Shown: in pieces, positions 24,912 to 32,290 of the stretch
How the letters are laid out: every line of letters begins with the position of its first letter
Numbering within the stretch: position 1 is the first letter of the stretch
From: an uncultured Prevotella sp.
GTDB taxonomy: Bacteria; Bacteroidota; Bacteroidia; Bacteroidales; Bacteroidaceae
Assembly: GCA_905235835.1 (NCBI GenBank)
Contig: CAJONQ010000035.1
Location: 1 to 36,625, forward strand
Direction: 5' to 3'
DNA length: 36,625 nt
The notes under the pieces: model-generated
Told to the model about the DNA's origin: nothing
Database searches by the model: none
Seen by the model: only the letters and a program-made list of their open reading frames with translations
Translations under genes and position numbers: made by a program

Positions 24912-26795
24912 TTAGAAGTCGCCTGGTCCGTAAAGCCCGAAATTGGGGTCTTTCTCTGGCTGCCAGGTTCTTAGTTTTATCAATGGTTTGGCAGGATCGT
25001 TGATATCCACCATGAGCATCAGGTATCCCTTGTCACCATAGGTAGAGGAATAGTAGTCCTGCTGGATCTGGATAGCATACGACTCTCCGCCGGTACCCAT
25101 CTTGATGACATCATTGTTGGAGAAACGGATGTTCACGAACTCATTACGCTCGAAGCAGCGTTTGAGGTTGGCGAGATACTCGTCTTTCGTCTGGCGGTTC
25201 TTCTTGATAATCAAGTTACCCTCCTGACTGATAGAAGACTGGTTCTCGATATTGACGTTCTTATTCGCCCTGCTCACGACCGAGCCAGTAATGATGACGG
25301 CATCGTCGTCGAAGATGGAACGGATATAGTCGAGACGCTTCAAGGCGTATGCGGTCTTATAGTTCTCCAGGAAGTTCATGATGGCGAAGCGTGACTTCTC
25401 TTCCCACACACCCTTGTTCAGGATATCGTCCTCAGCGGTCTTTCCTAATCCGAAGGCGATATTGTCGATCTTCTGGTCATCATTGAAAGCGAAGACGACA
25501 TCCTCCACAAACGACTTCCTGACACCGGAGGCAAAGGAGAACGACATACGCAGTCCACGCACCAGCACACTGCCTTTATCGTCATAGAGACGGATATCCG
25601 ACGAGTCGAGGACCTTTCCCTTACCATACCTCATCAGCTTGGTGAACATATCCCAGCCTTCGTCACTGAAGAACGAGCGTACCGAATCATAGTTCTTCTG
25701 CTTGATCGCCTTCACTACCTGCTCCAAGGCTGACATATACTTAGAGGCGTCCTTGTCTTTCTTCGCAATAGGCTGTGGGGGAACAATCACCTCCGCACTG
25801 TTGGTGGTGAACGACTGGGAAGCCATCTGCTGACGGCGTGCGGCGATCTCTTTGGGCTTCTCCTTGGTATGGAGCTTCACATTGACGAAGGCATCGGGCA
25901 TGGGAGTACCTTTGACGGCGTTCAGCACCATCTCGACCTCCTTGTCGATCTTCGCCTCTCCAGCATACTCAAACTCGAACTGCAACTGTACCTGTGAGCC
26001 CTCGTAGCCGGGAGCCAGCTCCAGAACACCCCAGCCGTCCTTCGCACTATAGATAGCACTCCATGACTGACCGTCCCAGAAACGATAGTCGACACTGTTC
26101 ACGGGTTTATCATCATAGGTGATGGAGAGATGGACATCATTACCCTCACGACTGTCATAGATGACTTTCAGGTCGTCGAAGGTTTCTTCCATCTCCTCCT
26201 TGATCCAGTTGGTAAGCACATGCTCCTCACCATCGTCGTCTGTGTACATCACCTCATTAGGATGCTGCAACGACTTCAAGAGTGTCAACGCCCAATATAA
26301 GTTACGCAACACGTCGTCCACCTTACCTTTCTTCTCGGCACGGAGGGCTGACTCCACCAAGTCTATCGCCTTGCGCTTACGGGACTCGAAGATCTTCTCC
26401 ACCTCCGACTTCTTGATCCAACGCACGACGTATGCATCCGGCTCGCCCTTCAGCACCCGCTGCTCCGTATTGGTCAGCGTTGCCTGAGAATAGGTGTTGA
26501 CGGTCTGGGTAAACTGTGACTCCTCGTTCAGTTTACCGTCTCCATGCTGCACCTTGATAGAACTCTGAGCCTCTCCTGTCACATTAGTGGCAATCTTACC
26601 AATAAGACTGGACAGGGCATTCTTCTCAGCCTCAACGACAGTACTGCCCCACCCTTCGCCGTAGACATAGTCCTCACTATCCCTAACGGTCTCCCATTCC
26701 TGTGCCGAGACACATAGTGCCAGCAAGAGACAGGAGCATAAAGCAACTATTCTTCTCATAAAACGATTAAGATGTTTATGAATTATATTCATCAT
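24912..26795 (-). CDS. large LPP20-like exported protein with C-terminal NTF2-like region
   Basis: 627 residues, first gene of the operon. The signal peptide is MRRIVALCSCLLLALCVSAQ (13-32); a start at the internal ATG (26759) is possible, but AGAAGGA sits directly before the ATG at 26795. After cleavage, an LPP20-like domain (about 33-130: YGEGWGSTVVEAEKNALSSL, RVLKGEPDAYVVRWIKKSEV), a helical segment, a beta-sandwich-like middle, a Gln/Lys-rich linker and two repeated alpha+beta regions at the C-terminus (RSFFSDEGWDMFTKLM and NYKTAYALKRLDYIRSIFDDDAV). The last looks like an NTF2/SnoaL cone with conserved YKTAYALKR...DDDAVII. NTF2 and LPP20 assignments are by pattern only. Confidence 0.7.
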   Translation of the reverse strand: MMNIIHKHLNRFMRRIVALCSCLLLALCVSAQEWETVRDSEDYVYGEGWGSTVVEAEKNALSSLIGKIATNVTGEAQSSIKVQHGDGKLNEESQFTQTVNTYSQATLTNTEQRVLKGEPDAYVVRWIKKSEVEKIFESRKRKAIDLVESALRAEKKGKVDDVLRNLYWALTLLKSLQHPNEVMYTDDDGEEHVLTNWIKEEMEETFDDLKVIYDSREGNDVHLSITYDDKPVNSVDYRFWDGQSWSAIYSAKDGWGVLELAPGYEGSQVQLQFEFEYAGEAKIDKEVEMVLNAVKGTPMPDAFVNVKLHTKEKPKEIAARRQQMASQSFTTNSAEVIVPPQPIAKKDKDASKYMSALEQVVKAIKQKNYDSVRSFFSDEGWDMFTKLMRYGKGKVLDSSDIRLYDDKGSVLVRGLRMSFSFASGVRKSFVEDVVFAFNDDQKIDNIAFGLGKTAEDDILNKGVWEEKSRFAIMNFLENYKTAYALKRLDYIRSIFDDDAVIITGSVVSRANKNVNIENQSSISQEGNLIIKKNRQTKDEYLANLKRCFERNEFVNIRFSNNDVIKMGTGGESYAIQIQQDYYSSTYGDKGYLMLMVDINDPAKPLIKLRTWQPEKDPNFGLYGPGDF

Positions 26796-26857
26796 TCCTT
26801 CTGTGTTTACAAATATCTAAAGTCTTAGATTTATTAAAATCTATCTGTCTTCGTTTG

Positions 26858-26889
26858 CAAAGATAAGGATAAGTCAAGAAAGTGCCAAA
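26858..26889 (-). promoter_or_regulatory. promoter of the LPP20-CHASE2-FecR-transglutaminase operon
   Basis: On the minus strand TTTG (26889-26886), 20 nt, TATCTTTG (26865-26858), matching both consensus boxes. The predicted start is near 26851, about 56 nt before the first ATG. Confidence 0.8.
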
Positions 26890-27190
26890 TTTTTTGGAGT
26901 ATTTTTTATGTTCAACTGCTCGACAGGCACTTGTCGGAAGGAGAAACAGCAATCGTGGAAAACAAGGAATAATTCTGACAAAGTGCTTCTGTAGAAGGGC
27001 GTTTTTTCAAACAAGTCGGCAGTTGGTCGCAAATACGCAAAAACAGAGGGGTTACGGTAACAGACTGAGTGACAGCAATTTATCCGTTTGGAAGACTTTT
27101 TTACCTCTAAAAAAGGGGTGAAAAAGCGGTAAAAAAGCCCTGTTTAGCCCCTACATTCGAGGGAGGAAGGTGGCACCTAAAGGGTACGAA

Positions 27191-27221
27191 GTCGGTACCT
27201 GACGGGTAGGAAGGTACCGAC
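27191..27221. repeat. 10-bp inverted repeat with GGTACC core
   Basis: GTCGGTACCT (27191-27200) and AGGTACCGAC (27212-27221) are exact reverse complements around an 11-nt loop. A further GGGTAG/CTACCC pair spans the right arm. Neighbouring bases repeat the same words (GGTGGCACC, GGGTACGAAG), like a dispersed intergenic element. Confidence 0.6.
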
Positions 27222-27238
27222 TAACTACCCCAAAGGCA

Positions 27239-27261
27239 AAAACAAGGGGCTTTTTTGCCCC
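27239..27261 (-). terminator. terminator of the PEGA-BACON-BspA operon
   Basis: On the minus strand GGGGC-AAAAAA-GCCCC is followed by TTGTTTTT. An upstream hairpin TTTGGAGC/GCTCCAAA (27272-27304) may add to it. Both lie 70-130 nt after the BspA-like stop. Confidence 0.7.
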
Positions 27262-27271
27262 AAATAAACAA

Positions 27272-27304
27272 TTTGGAGCCTCCAGATTTTCCAGAAGCTC
27301 CAAA
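27272..27304. other. accessory stem-loop after the BspA-like gene
   Basis: TTTGGAGC and GCTCCAAA form an 8-bp stem around a 17-nt loop that contains a near-repeat (CTCCAGA/TTCCAGA). It is followed on the minus strand by TTGTTTATTTG. Confidence 0.5.
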
Positions 27305-27371
27305 AAGTCATACATAAATTTTGGTATATTTCCTTTACAAAACAAGAGTATTTACACCTTGAAGACACTCA

Positions 27372-29213
27372 TTACTTCATCATGATCTTTTGTCCATTCT
27401 TGATGTAGACACCCTTCGACGGATAGAGCACACGACGACCGTTCAAGTCGTAATATACATCATCCTTCCCATTCTTCCATTCTTCCATTCTTCCATCCTT
27501 CAACTCTTGCAGTCCTGTCGTACTGCCATTGTTCAGGTCGTCGAGTGACAGGAAGCGGGCACCGCCACCGCTCAGATGCTTCGTGAATGCCTCGAAGGGT
27601 CGCAACTCACGGTAGTTCTGCTCGAACACACTACCCTCTGGATGACCGGCACGCTCCTCTCCTACGTTCAACGCATAGACATACTGCTGAGCCTCCATCC
27701 GCTCGAAGACAGGTGCCATGAAGAAGTCGGCATTCTCGTCAAAGACAAGATTCGACTCGGGAACGCTCGCATTCTCCGCAGAGAAGGTCACCTTTCCTGC
27801 GAGTTTATAATCCTCAGGATACTCTGGCGAGTTCGGCATACTAATCAAATAAGGGGTATTCGCCTCTATCTGTGTCACGCTCTGCAGTCCGTTACGCGTC
27901 AGACGACGCAACCAGAAATGATAACTGCTGCTGGCATCACCAAACGGTGTGATGATACGACTGTCCTCTGCGGCTACCGTCTGTACGTCAAACGGCAGGG
28001 CGATGGTCTCCCAGCCACGGCTCACACCAATCTGTGTCTGCTGCTGGAAGTTACGGGTATAACTGATCTTCTGTGCCGTGAAGGGCTGTGGACAGTACCA
28101 GTTGTTATTACCGGCAATCGCGTCTCTCAGGATAATCTCCGAGGCAACACCGTTAATCACCACATTCTGAACACCAGCAGGAGCCAATGATGCGTCGTTG
28201 ACATAAACTAACAGGTTCGGGTTCTCAATCTGAGCATACTGCTCTGCAGGTATATTGGCATTGCCAGCTTGAATAGCTGCGAGGGAAGAGCAGCCGTTGA
28301 AGATATTCTCCGCATTCGTCACATTTGCCGTATTAAAACTACTCACGTCAAGACTCGCCAGACCAGAACAGCCAAAGAACATTCTATTCATGTCAGTCAC
28401 ATCCTCTGTATTGAGATTCTCAATGCCAGTGATACTGGTCAAAGAAGGACAATTCATAAACCAATAAGCAGTGCTTGTAGGCTTGTAATTGGCAAATGAA
28501 GCATCAAAAACAGCAGTTGTAGCAGTACCATAAGGTGATGCATTATCTTGGAGGTTACTATTATTAACACTCATACCCCCACGTGCATCCTTCTGGTCAT
28601 CATAATAGAACGTCAGGACGGTATTGTTATTACTGAGGACGGCGTATGGTTCATCAGTTCCGATGATTGCCTCTATCTGGTCGCACAAGTTATTGATTGT
28701 CTGGGCAAAGCGTTCTGCCTCGAAATAAGGGGCGGAGCCACGGGCTCCCATCATCATCTCTCCCTCCTCTATAGCCCATTGCAAGTCACTCAAGAGTTGA
28801 GTATCCACGGCTGGATTACCATTGGCTTTCGCATAAACCGTATTACCACGGTCCATCGCTGTTTGCAGTGCTACCCATAAGGTGTATCCGTAGGCAAGAA
28901 ACGTGGTGTCTGACTCGACAGTTGTTCCACCTTCATCCGACACGGCAATCGCCTTGATAACCACATTGCTCTTAATCTCAATAGGCTTGTCATAATATGT
29001 ATTCAGCTGCGTCAGACTGTTTTGTACACTTGTCACGGTCTCATCCTGCAAGTCTGGCAAGTCTGCCACAGCATAGAAAATACTGGCATTTGCCGTCCCC
29101 GTTGTCATCACGAGGTTGTCACCCTCAAAGTTAAATTCGGGTGCTTGGACTGTTTGCGCCCATCCCATTAGGGAAGTGAGGGCGAATATGATGGTTAATA
29201 GTCTCTTCTTCAT
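27372..29213 (-). CDS. BspA-like (DUF285) surface protein
   Basis: 613 residues. Signal peptide MKKRLLTIIFALTSLMGWAQ. N-terminal chitobiase-like beta-sandwich (about 22-110, PEFNFEGDNLVMTTGTANASIFYAV), a helical region, then DUF285/BspA repeats (SLTSITGIENLNTEDVTDMNRMF and SGLASLDVSSFNTANVTNAENIF, about 265-320), a further beta-rich part and the C-terminal end YYDLNGRRVLYPSKGVYIKNGQKIMMK, a tail found in many Prevotella secreted proteins. Between body and tail is a low-complexity GRMEEWKNGK linker encoded by an 8-bp repeat. BspA-type proteins bind host or bacterial surfaces; target unknown. Last gene of the PEGA-BACON-BspA unit, 39 nt after the BACON gene. Confidence 0.85.
   Translation of the reverse strand: MKKRLLTIIFALTSLMGWAQTVQAPEFNFEGDNLVMTTGTANASIFYAVADLPDLQDETVTSVQNSLTQLNTYYDKPIEIKSNVVIKAIAVSDEGGTTVESDTTFLAYGYTLWVALQTAMDRGNTVYAKANGNPAVDTQLLSDLQWAIEEGEMMMGARGSAPYFEAERFAQTINNLCDQIEAIIGTDEPYAVLSNNNTVLTFYYDDQKDARGGMSVNNSNLQDNASPYGTATTAVFDASFANYKPTSTAYWFMNCPSLTSITGIENLNTEDVTDMNRMFFGCSGLASLDVSSFNTANVTNAENIFNGCSSLAAIQAGNANIPAEQYAQIENPNLLVYVNDASLAPAGVQNVVINGVASEIILRDAIAGNNNWYCPQPFTAQKISYTRNFQQQTQIGVSRGWETIALPFDVQTVAAEDSRIITPFGDASSSYHFWLRRLTRNGLQSVTQIEANTPYLISMPNSPEYPEDYKLAGKVTFSAENASVPESNLVFDENADFFMAPVFERMEAQQYVYALNVGEERAGHPEGSVFEQNYRELRPFEAFTKHLSGGGARFLSLDDLNNGSTTGLQELKDGRMEEWKNGKDDVYYDLNGRRVLYPSKGVYIKNGQKIMMK
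27470..27496. repeat. 8-bp short sequence repeat inside the BspA-like gene
   Basis: CATTCTTC occurs three times in a row (27470-27493), followed by a partial CAT. Eight is not a multiple of three, so gain or loss of a copy shifts the frame of the last 30 or so residues. Confidence 0.8.
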
Positions 29214-29252
29214 AACGCTTATCGTTTTTATGCTATTACACTATAATCTATA

Positions 29253-30563
29253 TTATAATCCTCTCGACAGATTAGGATCTGGGTTGTCACTGTCAGAAGG
29301 CTCAACAGTCTCTGCAGGAGTAGTGAACGTCAGCACATTCGGTGTGTAGAATACCTGACCCCCGAAATTCACATAACCACGGGCATAATAGGTGGTCTGA
29401 GGAGTCAGACCTCCCACATGACCTTCCACGATGCCATTTGTGCCACCGTTGCCCATCTCTTGTACCTCGTCATTGATGGTAGGAACTTGATTAGACGAGC
29501 TCCAGCAGAAGCCGTATGCCCCAACATCAGAGGCTGAACTGAACTCAAAGAAGAGCATAGCCTCGGTAGGCATCGCCTGAGAGCGCAGCATCTCCATATC
29601 ACTCAGTGTCGGATACTGGACTCTACCCTTCCCCTGCTGTACGAGTACGTCAACCTGCTGTGGGTTCTGGGTTCCAGCGATGATGACGATGACTGACAGA
29701 CGGTCACGCTCGGTGTCATTGTTAGGCTGGCAATGCACATGAATCTCACCATTACCCGCACCCACTGCCGGCTCTATCGTCAACCATGACTGTGCGGAAG
29801 AGGGAACGAAGGCACGCCAGATAGCGTTACTTTGCACATGGAGGACATAATCACCGCCACTGGGATCCATATCAATCTCGTCGGTGCTCACACTTAACGT
29901 AATGTCGTCACTATTCATACCCTCCTGTGCCACTAACACATCGGCACTGCTCAAACCATAGAGAATCGTGAAAGCGGCAGAGCGTGCCACATCATTCTGA
30001 CTGGGGTCAACCGTAATGTTGACAACTTCCGTACCTACATTACCAGACGTCTTGTCAAGATGCAGCCAGTCAACACCTGAAGGCATCTGAATCTTCCAAC
30101 CCTCTACATTACTCTTGATAGACAAGAGTTGAGCACTGGTAGGATTAGCCGAATACCTCATGGTCTTTGCGGAGATATTGATGGTGGGGTCACCACTGAC
30201 CTGACGCAATTCAATCTTCTGCTTGAGTCCACCATCAGACTCAAGAGTGATAGTCCCGACACGGTCATAAACCGTGGTATTCTGGTCGGTAGTGATCACC
30301 AGATTACCATTACCCTTGCCACGCTGTGGCTGAACAGTCAGAGAGTTCCACTCTGTAGGGTCATATTCCATCTCCCAAGCACAGTTTGCTGTGATAGACA
30401 CATCTTTGGTCTCATCGCCTGAGCGCATCTCGATATTACCGCCCTCTACTATCAGTATCTCGTTGGCGGGCTTCGCTGTCAACTCCTCGTCAGACTTACA
30501 ACCTGTCATTCCTGCAATGAGAGGCAGCGCAGCGAGTATTGTGATGATATTTCTTGTCTTCAT
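29253..30563 (-). CDS. BACON-domain lipoprotein
   Basis: 436 residues from the ATG at 30563; the frame can be read from 30617, but MKTRNIITILAALPLIAGMTGCK is the proper type II signal peptide (lipid-linked Cys22). Three BACON-like beta-sandwich repeats follow (each with an aromatic-rich strand: CAWEMEYDPTEWNSLTVQP, VEGWKIQMPSGVDWLHLD, NAIWRAFVPSSAQSWLTIEP), then a fibronectin-III-like domain (SAMPTEAMLFFEF..., LTPQTTYYARGYVNFGGQVFYT) and a short acidic Ser/Asp/Pro tail. BACON domains bind carbohydrate or mucin in Bacteroides. Middle gene of the three-gene operon, 34 nt after the PEGA gene. Confidence 0.86.
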   Translation of the reverse strand: MKTRNIITILAALPLIAGMTGCKSDEELTAKPANEILIVEGGNIEMRSGDETKDVSITANCAWEMEYDPTEWNSLTVQPQRGKGNGNLVITTDQNTTVYDRVGTITLESDGGLKQKIELRQVSGDPTINISAKTMRYSANPTSAQLLSIKSNVEGWKIQMPSGVDWLHLDKTSGNVGTEVVNITVDPSQNDVARSAAFTILYGLSSADVLVAQEGMNSDDITLSVSTDEIDMDPSGGDYVLHVQSNAIWRAFVPSSAQSWLTIEPAVGAGNGEIHVHCQPNNDTERDRLSVIVIIAGTQNPQQVDVLVQQGKGRVQYPTLSDMEMLRSQAMPTEAMLFFEFSSASDVGAYGFCWSSSNQVPTINDEVQEMGNGGTNGIVEGHVGGLTPQTTYYARGYVNFGGQVFYTPNVLTFTTPAETVEPSDSDNPDPNLSRGL

Positions 30564-30597
30564 ATCGTTCTTTCTATTATAATAATTAAGGTATAGG

Positions 30598-32142
30598 TTA
30601 GAAGTTAAAGATGGCACCTAAAGTCATCATAAAGCCACCTGCCGAGATGTCGCTGTTGTCAGCGATGCGCTCAAAGTTGTCATCCTTGCTGACACCAATC
30701 GAATAAGCTGGAGCAGCAAACACATAAACACGCTCCAGTGGAGCATAGAGTAACTTGGCACCCAATGACAAGCAATTGGCGATGGAGCCATCACCATAGA
30801 GATTCGTTCCGTTCTGTACCGTACCCGACAGACGCTCAATCTCATAGCCCAACTGTGGTACAATACCTATGCGCTCTGTCAATGCGAACTGGTATCCCAC
30901 TTTAAAGGCAAGTGTGGAGCGTTTGTAGCTGATGGTACTCAGATAAGTGTCGTTACCGTCGGTAGAATACCAGGGTACGTCTTCCGACGCACCTAAACCA
31001 AAGGTATAACTAACCTGGAAATCAAATCTCCTGTAGGTGGCGCCTGCCAGCACATTAATACCACCCAGGGAACGGATGGCATAACCTGCACCGAAATAGA
31101 AAGAGTTGGGTTTGATATACTGAACCCGGCTCAAGGTAATGGTGTCACGTGTGGTCTGGTTGTGCTTCACAGTATACTCCAGTCCGCTCTTACTAACATA
31201 ACCCTTACGACTCAGGTTAATCTGATAGGTACCGATAGGCAGGGTATGTGACTCTGTCAGGTCGATGGGATCGGTACCGTTGATAGTAGCCTGGGCATTA
31301 CGTGGACGAGTATAAAGGTTCAGTCGACCAGTATGCGGGGTTGGAGGAGCAGCCTGTACGATATTATTAGTCCGTGCCACCACAGTGAAGGAAGTCTTCT
31401 CCGGGTCACAGTCTGCCTTGCGGGTCTCTATGGTATAAGAGCCCTCACGCAACTGGGTCTGCCAACTGCCATTTCCTACGTTCTTGCCCTCAAACCAGAT
31501 TTCTGCCCTGTTCTCGACATTCACGGTGACATCACCGAAATGGTCAGACATATCACGCTGCTCCACATTGATCAGACGAAGACTGGAAGCATCATCCGTG
31601 GTAATCATAAAAGTCGTCTCACCCTCGTAGCGGTCTTTCAGGGCACGTACCGTATGGCGACCATAGTTCAGATACTTATGGTTGATGGGTGACTGACCTA
31701 CTCGCTCCCCATCGATATAGATGGTGGAGTTCACCATCTGTGAGTTAATCGTGACGTAACGACCGATACCGATATCCAAGTACATCTCATAGGTACGGGC
31801 ACCATCGATGGGTACTGGGTAATAATATTCACGCAGCACACCATAGTCTTTGTGCTGAATCGTCAGTTTCTTGGCTCGACGTGGTACATAGAGCCATATC
31901 TCTCCATCATGTTCCTCACTGGCGACAATACCCAACGAGCCTCCGTCAAAGGTAAAGCCACGTTCTGGCGCCTGAATCTTAATCAGGGCAGCCTTCTCAC
32001 CGTTCTGGTCCAATTTCTGCATTCCATGCGTGTTGGCAGTCATATCTTTCTCCAACCGCTCGAACTTAAGAACCTTGATGTTTTGTGCGCTTATATTCAA
32101 GGCGACAAAACAAACAATAACTAACAGTATTAGCTTTTTCAT
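30598..32142 (-). CDS. PEGA-repeat protein with C-terminal beta-barrel
   Basis: 514 residues. Signal peptide MKKLILLVIVCFVALNISAQ. The N-terminal part is a conserved beta-sandwich; then three PEGA-like repeats (about 128-182 with VNSTIYIDGERVGQSP; 205-257 with VENRAEIWFEGKNVGN; 271-336 with RPRNAQATINGTDP). The final part (about 345-514) has alternating amphipathic strands (FYFGAGYAIRSLGGINVLAG and FDFQVSYTFGLGASE) and ends GAIFNF with a terminal Phe, the mark of an outer-membrane barrel. It probably anchors the assembly in the outer membrane with the PEGA region in the periplasm. First gene of the operon. Confidence 0.82.
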   Translation of the reverse strand: MKKLILLVIVCFVALNISAQNIKVLKFERLEKDMTANTHGMQKLDQNGEKAALIKIQAPERGFTFDGGSLGIVASEEHDGEIWLYVPRRAKKLTIQHKDYGVLREYYYPVPIDGARTYEMYLDIGIGRYVTINSQMVNSTIYIDGERVGQSPINHKYLNYGRHTVRALKDRYEGETTFMITTDDASSLRLINVEQRDMSDHFGDVTVNVENRAEIWFEGKNVGNGSWQTQLREGSYTIETRKADCDPEKTSFTVVARTNNIVQAAPPTPHTGRLNLYTRPRNAQATINGTDPIDLTESHTLPIGTYQINLSRKGYVSKSGLEYTVKHNQTTRDTITLSRVQYIKPNSFYFGAGYAIRSLGGINVLAGATYRRFDFQVSYTFGLGASEDVPWYSTDGNDTYLSTISYKRSTLAFKVGYQFALTERIGIVPQLGYEIERLSGTVQNGTNLYGDGSIANCLSLGAKLLYAPLERVYVFAAPAYSIGVSKDDNFERIADNSDISAGGFMMTLGAIFNF

Positions 32143-32181
32143 ATTATATTTATTTAGGTTTCTATATTTACCATTCGGCTA

Positions 32182-32212
32182 CAAAGATAGTTAAAAATGA
32201 TTTACCAACAAA
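32182..32212 (-). promoter_or_regulatory. promoter of the PEGA-BACON-BspA operon
   Basis: On the minus strand TTTG (32212-32209), 19 nt, TATCTTTG (32189-32182), a full consensus match. The start near 32175 leaves about 33 nt of leader. Confidence 0.8.
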
Positions 32213-32259
32213 ACTTTTATCTATAAAATTCATGTAAAGCACAATAATAAATACAAAAC

Positions 32260-32285
32260 AAGTGGAACTCGCCTGAGTCCCACTT
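32260..32285 (-). terminator. terminator of the C69 peptidase gene
   Basis: On the minus strand AAGTGGGACTC and GAGTTCCACTT form an 11-bp stem (one wobble pair) with a 4-nt loop, followed by GTTTTGTATTT. It lies 6 nt past the C69 stop. The stem nearly equals the one after pyrI (20891-20916). Confidence 0.75.
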
Positions 32286-32290
32286 GTTGA

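Larger units (their letters stand above)
26890..27371. other. intergenic region with repeats, no gene
   Basis: No supported coding frame. A plus-strand frame at 26882-27121 is basic, Cys-containing and begins within the promoter of the opposite operon, so it is taken as chance. The stretch holds an inverted repeat (27191-27221) and two hairpins downstream of the BspA-like gene. Confidence 0.6.

Noticed and set aside
26882..27121. 79-residue plus-strand frame between the two right-hand operons
   Set aside because: It starts inside the opposite operon's promoter, has no promoter of its own and its composition is not protein-like.
30564..30617. Upstream start for the BACON protein
   Set aside because: It would place 18 polar residues before a clear lipoprotein signal peptide; the ATG at 30563 fits better.
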